Assembly: GCA_041907665.1 (NCBI GenBank)
Contig: JAYRGW010000003.1
Span: 77,298 to 141,297 of the forward strand
Direction of reading: 5' to 3'
DNA length: 64,000 nucleotides
DNA from: JAAYUD01 sp041907665
GTDB taxonomy: Bacteria > Bacteroidota > Bacteroidia > Bacteroidales > Bacteroidaceae
The translations under genes and the position numbers were made by a program. The notes under the pieces are model-generated. The model searched no databases and had not been told where the DNA came from. It worked only from the letters and a program-made list of their open reading frames with translations. Shown piece after piece: positions 1 through 9,655 of the stretch (its first letter is position 1; every line of letters starts with the position of its first letter).

Positions 1-2
1 AA

Positions 3-1988
3 CCCGAAGCTATTGCGCAACTCACAGAAGGAGTGCAGGATGGAATACCCGCGCAAACATTACTCGGTGTAACCGGCTCCGGAAAAACATTTACGATAGC
101 CAATGTCATCGCCAATGTAAACAAGCCGACTCTGATATTAAGTCATAATAAAACCTTAGCTGCCCAGCTATACGGAGAGTTCAAGTCTTTTTTCCCTAAT
201 AATGCTGTCGAATATTATGTTTCTTACTACGATTACTATCAACCCGAAGCTTATCTTCCAAGCTCGGACACCTACATAGAAAAAGATCTGCAAATCAATG
301 AGGAAATAGATAGCATGAGACTTGCCGCAACCTCGGCACTGCTTTCCGGACGAAAAGATGTCATTGTCGTTTCATCTGTATCATGTATTTATGGTATGGG
401 AAATCCGGCCGAATTTTATAACCATGTCATCACTATCAAAACGCAACAGAAGTTAGACAGAAACGTGTTGCTCCGCAATTTAGTAGACTCTCTCTATCTA
501 CGCAACGATATTGACTTCAAAAGAGGAACTTTTCGAGTAAAAGGCGATACGGTAGATATTTACCTGGCGTATGCCGACACAGCCGTAAGAGTCAGTTTCT
601 GGGGCGACGAAATTGATGGCATCGAAGAAATTGATGGACTTACCGGGCACACCCTTAGTTCGTTTGAAGAGTATAAAATATATCCGGCCAACCTCTTCAT
701 GACTTCTAAAGAATCGACCTTACAAGCTATTCATCAGATAGAAGACGACTTGACTAAACAAGTTACCTATTTTGAATCGAATGGACAGATGCTCGAAGCA
801 AATAGAATTAAGGAAAGAGTGACTTACGACATGGAAATGATCCGAGAATTGGGACATTGTTCCGGCATCGAAAATTATTCGCGCTATTTTGATGGACGCT
901 CTGCAGGAACCCGTCCTTATTGCCTACTCGACTTCTTTCCAGAAGATTTTCTGATTGTTGTAGACGAAAGTCATGAAAGTATCCCACAGATTAATGCCAT
1001 GTACGGTGGGGACTATTCGCGTAAAAGAAACTTAGTGGAATATGGTTTCAGATTACCTGCTGCATTGGACAACCGTCCACTTAAGTTCCCAGAATTCGAA
1101 GAAATGGCAAAGCAGATTATTTTTGTCAGCGCCACACCCGCCAATTATGAACTCCAACGCAGCGAAGGTATCATAGTAGAACAAGTTATCCGACCAACCG
1201 GATTGCTCGATCCGGAAATAGAAGTACGCCCGAGCCTGAATCAGATAGACGACCTGATGGAGGAAATCCAAATAAGAGTGGAACGCAATGAAAGAGTACT
1301 CGTCACGACACTTACCAAACGAATGGCCGAAGAACTTACCGAATACTTACTGAACAACGGAGTAAAATGCAATTATATCCATAGCGATGTAGACACTGTA
1401 GATAGAGTAAAAATAATGAGTGACTTACGAGAAGGTATTTATGACGTATTAATTGGGGTCAACCTGCTACGCGAAGGACTAGATCTGCCCGAAGTATCGT
1501 TGGTTGCCATACTCGATGCCGATAAAGAAGGATTCCTCCGCTCCCATCGCTCGCTCACACAAACGGCAGGACGAGCAGCTCGAAATGTGAATGGTAAAGT
1601 AATTATGTATGCCGACAAAATAACGGATAGCATGAAGAAAACCATCGACGAAACAAACCGTAGACGTGAAAAGCAGCTTAAATATAATGAAGAACATCAT
1701 ATTACACCTCGCCAAATAATAAAGGGTAAAAATTTATCGGTATTCGACAGCATGGATGCCAAAAAGCGACTCCGAGAAGAGAAAGCATACATAGAACCGG
1801 AAATTCCAAATATTGCAGCCGACCCCATTGTTCAATATATGAGTAAAGCGCAAATGGAGAAAAGTATAGATCACACGCGAAAGTTGATGAAAGAAGCCGC
1901 GAAGAAGTTAGATTTCATACAAGCAGCACAATATCGAGATGAAATGCTTAAAATGGAAGATTTGATGAAAGAAAAGTTTCCATCTTAA
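3..1988 (+). CDS. uvrB: UvrABC excinuclease subunit B, 5'-truncated by the window edge
   Basis: UvrB is the DNA damage-verifying helicase-like subunit of nucleotide excision repair, working in the cytoplasm with UvrA and UvrC. The reading frame is open from the first base: the codons before the GTG at 33 spell PEAIAQLTEGV, typical UvrB N-terminal sequence, so the gene starts outside the window and about 15-20 residues are missing. Visible hallmarks are the Walker A motif GVTGSGKT (nt 69-92), the beta-hairpin region YYDYYQPEAYLPSSDTYIEK, the DESH helicase box (VVDESHESIPQ), the helicase motif region ending QTAGRAAR, and a C-terminal UVR coiled-coil (RDEMLKMEDLMKEK). The visible length (about 661 residues) matches a full-length family member minus its start. 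It is followed by a long non-coding region with a small RNA candidate and repeat copy A. Confidence 0.97.
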   Translation, partial: PEAIAQLTEGVQDGIPAQTLLGVTGSGKTFTIANVIANVNKPTLILSHNKTLAAQLYGEFKSFFPNNAVEYYVSYYDYYQPEAYLPSSDTYIEKDLQINEEIDSMRLAATSALLSGRKDVIVVSSVSCIYGMGNPAEFYNHVITIKTQQKLDRNVLLRNLVDSLYLRNDIDFKRGTFRVKGDTVDIYLAYADTAVRVSFWGDEIDGIEEIDGLTGHTLSSFEEYKIYPANLFMTSKESTLQAIHQIEDDLTKQVTYFESNGQMLEANRIKERVTYDMEMIRELGHCSGIENYSRYFDGRSAGTRPYCLLDFFPEDFLIVVDESHESIPQINAMYGGDYSRKRNLVEYGFRLPAALDNRPLKFPEFEEMAKQIIFVSATPANYELQRSEGIIVEQVIRPTGLLDPEIEVRPSLNQIDDLMEEIQIRVERNERVLVTTLTKRMAEELTEYLLNNGVKCNYIHSDVDTVDRVKIMSDLREGIYDVLIGVNLLREGLDLPEVSLVAILDADKEGFLRSHRSLTQTAGRAARNVNGKVIMYADKITDSMKKTIDETNRRREKQLKYNEEHHITPRQIIKGKNLSVFDSMDAKKRLREEKAYIEPEIPNIAADPIVQYMSKAQMEKSIDHTRKLMKEAAKKLDFIQAAQYRDEMLKMEDLMKEKFPS

Positions 1989-2190
1989 ACAATAAAACAG
2001 CCCCAAAAAGAAGAAAAAAATGGAGCCACAACATAAGTAATATATATCTCTGCCCATCGTAATGGCAGTAACAATGAATTTAAAACAGGTATTATATGTA
2101 TCTAAAGCAATCAGATAATTTAAAATATATGTATTACATACAATATCTTGTTAATAAACATTATAAAAAGCTTGTTCTCGATGGAATTTC

Positions 2191-2220
2191 TTGCTCATTA
2201 ACAAAAAGTGCGTACCTTTG
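2191..2220 (+). promoter_or_regulatory. Bacteroidales-type promoter for the small RNA candidate
   Basis: A TTG at 2191-2193 and TACCTTTG at 2213-2220 fit the -33 and -7 elements of the Bacteroidales housekeeping sigma factor with normal spacing. Transcription would begin a few bases downstream, right before the small RNA-like sequence conserved at 44567-44640. Confidence 0.6.
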
Positions 2221-2223
2221 CAT

Positions 2224-2288
2224 CAGTGTTTTTCATAGTATTAGATTTAAGGTTAACAAGGTTGGAGTACAGCGGTACTCCTTTTTTT
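2224..2288 (+). ncRNA. Small RNA candidate 1 ending in an intrinsic terminator
   Basis: About 65 nt downstream of a good promoter. It contains a segment (2228-2255) that is almost identical to one at 44571-44598, and it ends in a hairpin (GGAGTAC / GTACTCC, 2264-2281) followed by a T run at 2282-2287. The terminator stem differs in sequence from that of the second copy while keeping its shape, as expected of a transcribed unit with a conserved 5' part and a free terminator. It lies between uvrB and repeat copy A. I believe related sequences are common in Bacteroides genomes, but I cannot name the family with certainty. Confidence 0.55.
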
Positions 2289-2404
2289 ATACCCTTTCGC
2301 CATGTATTTATTCTCAGACCATGGCTCACCAATAAAATTTAAAGTATAGATGTAAAAGTGGCTGCCGGAAATGAAGCACTTCTCAAAACGAATGCAACAC
2401 ACTC

Positions 2405-3640
2405 ATTATACATAAATAAGCCTTTCAGCTATCTGTAGAACACCATTTAGATCGAGTCTAAATAGACCCCTACCGGAAATAACGTTCATACAATATGCTC
2501 TTAGCCCGATTTTGAGACCTCTTTTCGCTGGCGTTGTATATGGTACATCATTAACATGCTGTGTGATAGTGCGTAATGGTGTCATACTGAAGTGACAAAG
2601 GTTGAAAATAGAGTTGTATTGCAGAAAAAAAGAATCGATGAATAGCCGCATATATGTTGTCTTATTTCCATGCAAATAATTAGAATGATACCTCATTTCA
2701 GCAAAAGAAAGCAACGATAAAATGCTTCGAATACAATCATTTTTCATGACAGATCCCAAAGTGCACATTCTCCGATATTCTGATACTTTCTTATCCAAAC
2801 ATAGGCTACAGACTATTGTAGAACACTATTTTTGTTATTGTTCCATCGCTCGAATATAACTCGAATTAGAGCCGCAGCATAGGCGCATCGCATATAATTC
2901 ATTGATATACAGCGAGAAAATCATAAGGACGAAAATAAATGTTTCTAGTTACAAACTTTTAGTTTCGTCCTTATGAATTTTTGTGTTCGTCGTTATCATT
3001 TTTCGAAAACTAAGTGTTGATTTCGCGCATTTGAAAGTATTATTTCGGTATGGTTAAAATAGTATCAGTATCATTCTTAATGTTCACTTCCGAAAACGAG
3101 GTCGAAAAAATAATTCTCACACGCCAACTTTCATCACCCACTTGAGTCGCCCATTATCAGGGCCCATTCGAGAGAAATCATAACGCATTGATTCTCTGAG
3201 AGAAAACATGTTTTTCGTGTCCCGCTTTGGCGTCGTATGCACGTATGAGTCTGATATACAGTCAGTAACGGTGACAGAGATGTTTCCATAACTAAAATAG
3301 AAAAAACGAGGTTTTACATATCTACACGAGGTATCTTTAAGTATCGGTAAGAACCGGCGACTTCAACAAATCGGTATTGTCTTTGTCCTTCCAAAACGAC
3401 ATATGCTCCTAAAATTGTTGTCGTATGTTAGTTTCTCCGAAAACTTAAGGACGTCACCGAAAAAACTAACATACGACAACGGCGGCTATACACTTGTTTT
3501 GCTTTGCAAAAAATCAGACGTATGTTGCTGCGGTAACTAACGGATGTTGTCGACGAAACTAACGTTAGTTGTTAGGATAACTTCTGTTAGTTACCGCAGT
3601 AACTAACGGAAGTTATGGCAGTGACATACGTCTGTTTTTT
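2405..3640 (+). repeat. Long palindrome-rich repeat, copy A (forward orientation)
   Basis: An approximately 1.24 kb sequence that recurs at 26702-27935 (reverse), 44783-46015 (forward) and 63252-64000 (reverse, cut by the window). Internal landmarks are: a short palindrome TTTAGA/TCTAAA at 2446-2462; a near-perfect long palindrome at 2921-2976 built on TCATAAGGACGAAA; a 64-bp inverted repeat at 3417-3480 with arms GTTGTCGTATGTTAGTTT; and a terminal nested-hairpin module at about 3507-3640 with repeated AACTAACG octamers. Open frames inside (for example minus 2406-2798) are not intact in the other copies. No transposase or other recognisable protein is present. The copy occupies the space between the converging uvrB and FadL-like genes. 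It may be a non-autonomous mobile element or a large structured RNA; function unknown. Confidence 0.9.
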
Positions 3641-3711
3641 AAGCATTAAATGTCGCTAACCAAATGATTCAATTCAGAGATCTTCACATCAACGATATAA
3701 TCATAACATAC

Positions 3712-3743
3712 AAAAAAGGCAACCCTTTTGAAGAGCTGCCTTT
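3712..3743 (-). terminator. Intrinsic terminator after the FadL-like gene
   Basis: Inverted repeat AAAGGCA (3715-3721) / TGCCTTT (3737-3743). Read on the minus strand it is followed by a T run, 26 bp beyond the stop of the barrel gene. Confidence 0.7.
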
Positions 3744-3768
3744 GTATACTGTCAGAAATATAATAAAA

Positions 3769-5403
3769 TCAGAATCTATATCCCAATGTAACAATGAAAC
3801 GATTTCTCTCATTCGTTATTCTATTTTTTGAAATGTTCTGATTGGCCTGCGTGTAAGCAATATTCTGAACATTGAAAGGATAGAAGTCACCATTGAGATG
3901 AGTATAAACATAAGCCATATCACAGTAGAACGAACCGGCATGATATCCAAGTCCTGCAGTCAAGTTATACAGATTCTTCGTGTTTAAATACTCCGCATCC
4001 GTACGAATTGCATTATTTGCTAAGACTTTGCTGGCATATTCTTTGGTCGATCCACTAACAAAATTGTATCCCAACCGAAATGACAACTCAGGCAGTACCT
4101 TGAATTCTCCACCGATACGGAAAGTATGAACTCCTTTCAACATACTACTTATATAATTGTTCTCATATTCCATATTATCATCATTGTCGTCTTTCAATTT
4201 TGCTGACGAATAATCTGCATATTCATATTCGGCATCTAAAGCTGCAAACTGATTTATCGTATATCCCATGCTGAAATCAAATTTCCACGGTGTCAGAATA
4301 CGATATTTAGTTTCACTTTCCATATCACTACCGCTGGCATCATAAGGACAAGAAACTCCATCTTTCATTTTTTGGGCTCCCGAATCATACATACTATAAT
4401 CCAAATAAGCGATCTGATGTTCAGTTAGATTATAATAGGTAGGAGTATGTATTGCAAAACCGACCCGAAAAGGTGATGACTCGATCGGTCGAAGAATAAA
4501 ACCTAATTTAAAATCAACACCCGAACCATTTACATTATAATAATTATTTAAAGTATAATGCCCATCATCTTTCTGATCAGTAGTGTTTGCCCAAAATACT
4601 TCAGTGTAAGCAGTGTTACGATTGTAGCTTATATCATACAATCCAATGGTACCGCCCACATAAAAACGATCGTTGAAATTGAAAGCCATATTGAAATCAA
4701 AGTTGTCAATACCACCTTTCTCTCGCGATAGATATTGATTGTTTACATAAGATCCCTTATTGTAATAGTCATCGGTATAATAAGGATTAAATCCGTTAAA
4801 AGTAGTATTTCCCTTACTATCTTTTGAATAAGACGGGTTTATCAGAAAACCATTAAATGCCAACGGCCCAAACCAAGGAATATTAGTATTGAAATAAGCA
4901 TCATTAGCTTGCAATTCACTCACATTAGCCCCTGCATTGTTTACCATCGTCGAGACTTGATCTCCAAGTGAAGCATTAAAGCTACCAGTAGCCAGCATCT
5001 CTCTATTAAAAGAATTAGAGCGACGATAATTGATAGCAAAATTCATAAAACGTAGACTGCCGTTGCCCGCCTTATTGGAAAACACAACTCCAGCATTATC
5101 AATGGTTGCAATCGTTCGATCCTTACTTAAATTAGCTCCAAAAGAATTGGAATTGATAGACGTATTCTGCAACCCAAAAGTTATCATTGCATCATTGCTA
5201 CGATACAAACCGATACCTGCAGGGTTTGTAGAGGTCGTAGATATATCTCCACCCAAAGCACCCATTGCGCCTCCCATACCGACAAAACGAGCCGTTCCAT
5301 TCAGATAAGTTTGCATAATATTGTTGGCATCGTATAACGTCTGAGCGTTCACCGCCATGCTGCCAAGTGCTAGGCCAGCAACTAAAACACATATCTTTTT
5401 CAT
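3769..5403 (-). CDS. OmpP1/FadL/TodX-like outer-membrane beta-barrel protein
   Basis: The 544-residue precursor starts with a clear signal peptide (MKKICVLVAGLALGSMAVNAQ). It continues with the segment ARFVGMGGAMGALGGDISTT followed by NPAGIGLYRS, which is characteristic of the Bacteroidota branch of the FadL-like family, in which a 14-strand barrel passes hydrophobic solutes across the outer membrane. The rest is rich in alternating aromatic/polar strands and ends in a C-terminal barrel signature (VTLGYRF, last residue Phe). Substrate is unknown. It lies 67 bp downstream of the low-complexity secreted protein on the same strand with no promoter seen between them, so the two are probably cotranscribed. 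A terminator follows. Confidence 0.85.
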   Translation of the reverse strand: MKKICVLVAGLALGSMAVNAQTLYDANNIMQTYLNGTARFVGMGGAMGALGGDISTTSTNPAGIGLYRSNDAMITFGLQNTSINSNSFGANLSKDRTIATIDNAGVVFSNKAGNGSLRFMNFAINYRRSNSFNREMLATGSFNASLGDQVSTMVNNAGANVSELQANDAYFNTNIPWFGPLAFNGFLINPSYSKDSKGNTTFNGFNPYYTDDYYNKGSYVNNQYLSREKGGIDNFDFNMAFNFNDRFYVGGTIGLYDISYNRNTAYTEVFWANTTDQKDDGHYTLNNYYNVNGSGVDFKLGFILRPIESSPFRVGFAIHTPTYYNLTEHQIAYLDYSMYDSGAQKMKDGVSCPYDASGSDMESETKYRILTPWKFDFSMGYTINQFAALDAEYEYADYSSAKLKDDNDDNMEYENNYISSMLKGVHTFRIGGEFKVLPELSFRLGYNFVSGSTKEYASKVLANNAIRTDAEYLNTKNLYNLTAGLGYHAGSFYCDMAYVYTHLNGDFYPFNVQNIAYTQANQNISKNRITNERNRFIVTLGYRF

Positions 5404-5470
5404 TGTTATATTCTCAATAAATTAAACGATATATAAAATATAAGTGAGCTATTAAGCCATTTCGTCATTC

Positions 5471-6874
5471 TTATCTACGACTGCTATGTCCGCCACCGCC
5501 ACGACTGCCACCGCCTGAAAAACTTCCTCTGCTAACAGAAGGAGAAGGGCGGCTTACGCTATTATATGAACGACTAGGAGAATAAGATCGATTAGAGTTA
5601 GACGGTGTGTAAGAACGACGACTACTATATCCATTATTGGATGGAGTATACAAACGACGCGATTCACTTTGATTGAAAGAACGCGTATACACCCCATTAT
5701 TACTATATCCACTAACGTCATTACCTCTGCGGCTGCTATAGCCTCCTCCATCTATTGCTCCATTGTATGCCCGCGTACTGCTAGGACGATCATAACTATC
5801 ACGGCGTGAAGAAGAAGCATCGGTACGAATGGTCTCTCCTTGACGCGTTCCAATAACTCGACGAGAGTTCATTGTGGAATTGCGTACCGGATCGCCACCT
5901 TGCATGTCGCCTTCATTAATATATCTTCTAGATGAAGTACCATTAGGATTACCACCGTAATTAGAAGATCCATAACTACCACCACGCGTGTAAGTATTAC
6001 CTCCATAATTTGAATATCGGTTGTTACAATAAGTTACACCAGCCAGATGATTGCCACCATCCCGAGGAGAATACCAGCCGCCACAATATGCGTAATAACC
6101 GCCATCCCATCCACGGCCGTACCAACCACCATAGTATAGGTATCCACCTCCCCAATACGAGTAATAAGGACTGTAACCATAGCCCCAGCCATAATTATAA
6201 CCGAAACCCCAACCATAGGAGTTAAAACGCCAATCCCACCATAATCTATTGGAGAAAGTAGGGAAAGCATACGCATACATTCCGTCATAATAAACATTCC
6301 AGTCCCACGAATTCAATCCGTAAACAATATCCCAATAATAAGGACTCGAAATGCTTATAGCGAAACGAGGGTTGCGAAAACGAATGATACGAGTAGCATA
6401 TTCGTAATCGTCGTCCGTTCCATCAAAGCCATTCGCCCATGTACCGTCCAAATCTTGATCGTAGACAGAAGAGTGTCCATTACGATTTTGCGGAACATTG
6501 GCATTATTTTCGTCGATATACAATGTATCGCTCACTGCACCATCATTTCCATTCTCATCAGAATAGCCATTGACATCACCATTGTCATTATCCGTTGAGC
6601 TGTAACGACGATTGTATTCATCAACATTCCGAGTATTTGCGTTATTACTTCTACGCACAATAATCGTCGTCGGATTATTTTGAGGAGTAGTAACAACTAC
6701 CGTCGTTGGCTTATTCCGTTTGACGGTTTTCACGGTCGATTTAGACTGTGTATTTGCATCAGTCGATGTCGTCTTCTCTTTTGAAGGGACAAAATAAAGG
6801 TCGTCTTCATTTTGTGCCATCATGCTGAGTGGAAGAGACCCCAGAAGCATCATTAGAATAACAATCTTTTTCAT
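5471..6874 (-). CDS. Secreted low-complexity Tyr/Gly/Ser/Arg-rich protein
   Basis: The 467-residue precursor has a signal peptide (MKKIVILMMLLGSLPLSMMAQ), so the product is exported. Residues about 30-140 are polar and Thr/Asn/Asp-rich. A central aromatic part (about 170-270) is dense in Trp, Tyr and Gly (repeated YGWG/YYG patterns). The C-terminal 190 residues are Ser/Arg/Tyr/Gly-rich with many SRR and YSSRR motifs and end in a glycine- and arginine-rich tail. No catalytic domain is recognisable. It precedes the FadL-like barrel gene and is probably in one operon with it, which suggests a cell-envelope role, but function is unknown. The composition is extreme yet the frame has no stops and the signal peptide is clean, so the gene is real. 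Confidence 0.8.
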   Translation of the reverse strand: MKKIVILMMLLGSLPLSMMAQNEDDLYFVPSKEKTTSTDANTQSKSTVKTVKRNKPTTVVVTTPQNNPTTIIVRRSNNANTRNVDEYNRRYSSTDNDNGDVNGYSDENGNDGAVSDTLYIDENNANVPQNRNGHSSVYDQDLDGTWANGFDGTDDDYEYATRIIRFRNPRFAISISSPYYWDIVYGLNSWDWNVYYDGMYAYAFPTFSNRLWWDWRFNSYGWGFGYNYGWGYGYSPYYSYWGGGYLYYGGWYGRGWDGGYYAYCGGWYSPRDGGNHLAGVTYCNNRYSNYGGNTYTRGGSYGSSNYGGNPNGTSSRRYINEGDMQGGDPVRNSTMNSRRVIGTRQGETIRTDASSSRRDSYDRPSSTRAYNGAIDGGGYSSRRGNDVSGYSNNGVYTRSFNQSESRRLYTPSNNGYSSRRSYTPSNSNRSYSPSRSYNSVSRPSPSVSRGSFSGGGSRGGGGHSSRR

Positions 6875-6917
6875 ACCATTTATTTTTATTAGTTATACAT
6901 ACTTATCTTTCACGTTA

Positions 6918-6925
6918 CAAAAATA
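6918..6925 (-). promoter_or_regulatory. -7 promoter element of the secreted protein/FadL-like operon
   Basis: TATTTTTG on the minus strand (caaaaata on plus), 44 bp upstream of the ATG at 6874. No strong -33 TTG is seen. Confidence 0.45.
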
Positions 6926-7006
6926 GTAACATCATTGAGCTGAAAAAAGAAAAATATCCTATTCGGTCGTAGGGATTTCCCTAAATATAAAAGTGCTCAT
7001 CTCCCA

Positions 7007-8575
7007 TCAGAAGGGCATCGGCTCCTCGTTTCCCAAGCCAACAAATGGATTGACAGAATCACCTTTAGGTCCTCCGTCAGTATAATTCGATTCGTTCATT
7101 TTCGAACCCAATATATTAGCATTTTCATCTCCAGGCATTGGAATGACATCATCATTAGGATTCTGAAATTTAGCAAAATCATTCTTAAAGCGAAGCAATA
7201 CATCACCAGTTTTACCATTACGGTGCTTAGCAATAATTATTTCGGCCATACCGCGAAGATCGTTTCCATTGCGATCCTCGTAAATTCTATAATATTCGGG
7301 ACGGTGAATGAAGATAACGATATCGGCATCCTGCTCGATAGCTCCCGATTCACGTAAGTCACTTAATTGAGGACGCTTACTTTCGGCAGCACTTTCGGGG
7401 CGTGAAGGATCTGTACGCTTCTCCACGTCACGATTTACCTGCGAAAGTGCAATGATAGGTATCTTTAATTCTTTGGCAAGTCCTTTGAGCGAACGAGAGA
7501 TAGTGCTGACCTCTTCCTGACGGTTAAAACCCATTCCACTAGCGGTCATCAACTGCAAGTAATCGACTATTATACACTCCACATGGTGTTCTCTAACTAA
7601 TCGACGAGCTTTGGTTCGAAACTCAAAGATGGATAGACCTGGCGTTTCGTCGACAAAAAGAGGTGCATCTATCAGATTCTTCAGTTTACTATCCAATTGA
7701 GCCCATTCGTAATCGGCCATTTGACCGCTTCTAATTTTTTCACCCGGTATCTCACAAACATTAGATATCAAACGGTTTACCAATTGCACATTACTCATTT
7801 CAAGAGAAAACAAAGCGCAAGGTTTACGGTAATCTACCGCTATGTTTCGAGCCATAGATAGAGCAAAAGCCGTTTTACCCATGGCAGGGCGAGCAGCAAT
7901 AATGATAAGATCGGATTTTTGCCATCCGGCCGTTATCTGATCCAAATCATGAAATCCCGATTCCAAACCACTTAAACCGTCTGTACGAGCAGCAGCTTTT
8001 CGGAGTTGTTCATAAGCTTCTTCGATAACCGGATTGATTTGAGTATAATCCTGCTTTAAGTTCTTCTGAGCAATTTCAAAGAGTTTACCCTCAGCTTCCT
8101 GCATCAAGTCATCAACATCAAGGGTAGTATCAAACGCTTTGGACTGAATACCACTGGTATAAGAGATCAATTGACGCGCTAAATATTTCTGAGCAATAAT
8201 CTGAGCATGATATTCTATATGGGCAGACGAAGCTACACGACTACTCAACTCGGTGATGTAGAAAGGGCCACCCACTTCTTCAAGTTCATCATTCTTTTCG
8301 AGTTGTTCTTTCACCGTCAGAATATCAACAGGCTTCTCTTTCAAAGCCAAATCAGAAATGGCCTTAAATATTAATTGATTACGATGCTCATAGAATGACT
8401 CTGGACGGAGTATTTCACTAACTTGCGAAAAGGCATCTTTTTCTATCATCAGGGCTCCAAGTACAGCCTCTTCCAAATCTACAGCTTGAGGCTGTAAACG
8501 CCCATAATCGCTCACCGGTTGTCCTTCAGGTACTTTCTTTCCACGTGTAGAAGGATATCTCTTCTTTTCTTCCAT
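7007..8575 (-). CDS. dnaB: Replicative DNA helicase DnaB
   Basis: DnaB is the hexameric ATP-driven helicase at the replication fork. The 522-residue protein has the N-terminal DnaB domain (about residues 25-130; EEAVLGALMIEKDAF) and a C-terminal RecA-like domain. Walker A is ARPAMGKTAFALS near residue 230, Walker B is IIVDYLQLM, and the late helicase motifs include SDLRESGAIEQDADIVIFIHR. No intein interrupts it. The C-terminal tail after about residue 480 is polar and variable, as usual. It is transcribed divergently from ispE over a 109-bp interval containing promoters for both. Confidence 0.97.
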   Translation of the reverse strand: MEEKKRYPSTRGKKVPEGQPVSDYGRLQPQAVDLEEAVLGALMIEKDAFSQVSEILRPESFYEHRNQLIFKAISDLALKEKPVDILTVKEQLEKNDELEEVGGPFYITELSSRVASSAHIEYHAQIIAQKYLARQLISYTSGIQSKAFDTTLDVDDLMQEAEGKLFEIAQKNLKQDYTQINPVIEEAYEQLRKAAARTDGLSGLESGFHDLDQITAGWQKSDLIIIAARPAMGKTAFALSMARNIAVDYRKPCALFSLEMSNVQLVNRLISNVCEIPGEKIRSGQMADYEWAQLDSKLKNLIDAPLFVDETPGLSIFEFRTKARRLVREHHVECIIVDYLQLMTASGMGFNRQEEVSTISRSLKGLAKELKIPIIALSQVNRDVEKRTDPSRPESAAESKRPQLSDLRESGAIEQDADIVIFIHRPEYYRIYEDRNGNDLRGMAEIIIAKHRNGKTGDVLLRFKNDFAKFQNPNDDVIPMPGDENANILGSKMNESNYTDGGPKGDSVNPFVGLGNEEPMPF

Positions 8576-8598
8576 TTTATATTATATCAAATTTATTG

Positions 8599-8606
8599 CA
8601 AAGATA
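8599..8606 (-). promoter_or_regulatory. -7 promoter element of dnaB
   Basis: TATCTTTG on the minus strand, 24 bp before the dnaB ATG, a perfect TAnnTTTG match. The -33 region is weak. Confidence 0.55.
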
Positions 8607-8627
8607 ATTTTCTCTTTCCTTTTTCCC

Positions 8628-8657
8628 TTGATTTTTCACAATTACTTTTTAACTTTG
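8628..8657 (+). promoter_or_regulatory. Promoter of ispE
   Basis: TTG at 8628-8630 and TAACTTTG at 8650-8657, separated by 19 bp, with the ispE ATG at 8685. This is a full match to the Bacteroidales -33/-7 pattern. Confidence 0.65.
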
Positions 8658-8684
8658 TACCACTTATTATGAACAATTTGCTTT

Positions 8685-9506
8685 ATGATTTCTTTTCCCA
8701 ACTGCAAAATCAACCTAGGTTTATATGTTACATCTCGTCGCCCAGACGGCTATCACGAACTAGAGACCATCTTCTACCCTATTCCTCTTGAAGATTCGCT
8801 CGAGATAGTTCCAGGATCGACACATGCAGATTGTACCCTTCATCTTTTCGGTAATGAGATAGAATGCAATACAGACAACAATCTAGTGATAAAAGCTTAT
8901 CGTATATTACAAAAAGAATTCACATTACCGCCTCTTGATATTTCCCTCTATAAACAGATACCCTCTGGTGCGGGACTGGGAGGAGGATCGTCAGATGCAA
9001 CCTGTATGCTCAAATTGCTCAACGAGTACTGCAAATTGGGATTATCAGTCACTCAACTCGAAAACTACGCAACACAACTTGGAGCAGACTGTGCCTTTTT
9101 TGTTCGCAATACACCAATGTTAGCTCGAGGAATCGGCAATATTTTCTCTCCTATTGCCCTTTCACTCAGTGGATATAAGATCGTTATCGTAAAACCTGAT
9201 ATTTTTGTTTCAACTAGAGAGGCTTTCTCATTAATTAAGCCGCATACGGCAGAATATGATTTATCTGAGACAATAACACTTCCAATCAATCAATGGAAGA
9301 AATATCTTCAAAACGATTTTGAACAAAGCGTTTTCCCACAACATCCAGAAATAGCAAGTATCAAAGACAAACTTTACAAAAGCGGTGCAATTTATGCCTC
9401 AATGTCAGGTTCAGGCTCTTCGCTCTATGGTATATTCCCAAAAGATTATGTGAGCGATCCCGCAGCATTCAAAGATTTATTTTATTTCTGTGACGTTCTT
9501 AAATAG
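8685..9506 (+). CDS. ispE: 4-diphosphocytidyl-2-C-methyl-D-erythritol kinase
   Basis: IspE is a GHMP-family kinase that phosphorylates the 2-hydroxyl of CDP-methylerythritol in the non-mevalonate isoprenoid pathway. At 273 residues it has the usual length. The N-terminal FPNCKINLGLYVTSRRPDGYH segment is typical, with the Lys/Asn substrate residues. The ATP-binding GHMP motif is PSGAGLGGGSSDA (about residues 93-105), and a C-terminal GHMP motif (ASMSGSGSSLYGIF) is also present. The start at 8685 places the conserved PNCKINL directly after it and leaves a normal leader behind the promoter at 8628-8657. It is monocistronic by appearance, diverging from dnaB. Confidence 0.96.
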   Translation: MISFPNCKINLGLYVTSRRPDGYHELETIFYPIPLEDSLEIVPGSTHADCTLHLFGNEIECNTDNNLVIKAYRILQKEFTLPPLDISLYKQIPSGAGLGGGSSDATCMLKLLNEYCKLGLSVTQLENYATQLGADCAFFVRNTPMLARGIGNIFSPIALSLSGYKIVIVKPDIFVSTREAFSLIKPHTAEYDLSETITLPINQWKKYLQNDFEQSVFPQHPEIASIKDKLYKSGAIYASMSGSGSSLYGIFPKDYVSDPAAFKDLFYFCDVLK

Positions 9507-9655
9507 CCTTATTACAACGAATGCACCTCTGTTAAAGAAGAATAAAACAATAAGTCGTCAATGTAACTTTTTCATTTTGAGCACATCTAATCAGTAAATG
9601 TCGCAAATTAAAAGCGGACAACAAACACAAATAGTTTATTAAAAACAAACTCAAA

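Noticed and set aside
2406..2798. 130-codon minus-strand frame in repeat copy A as a protein gene
   Set aside because: The matching region of copy C is open for only 89 codons and that of copy B contains several stops; no family or signal sequence is seen.
2405..3640. CRISPR array or IS element as explanation of the long repeats
   Set aside because: No short regularly spaced repeats with unique spacers, no terminal inverted repeats joining the two ends, and no transposase frame.
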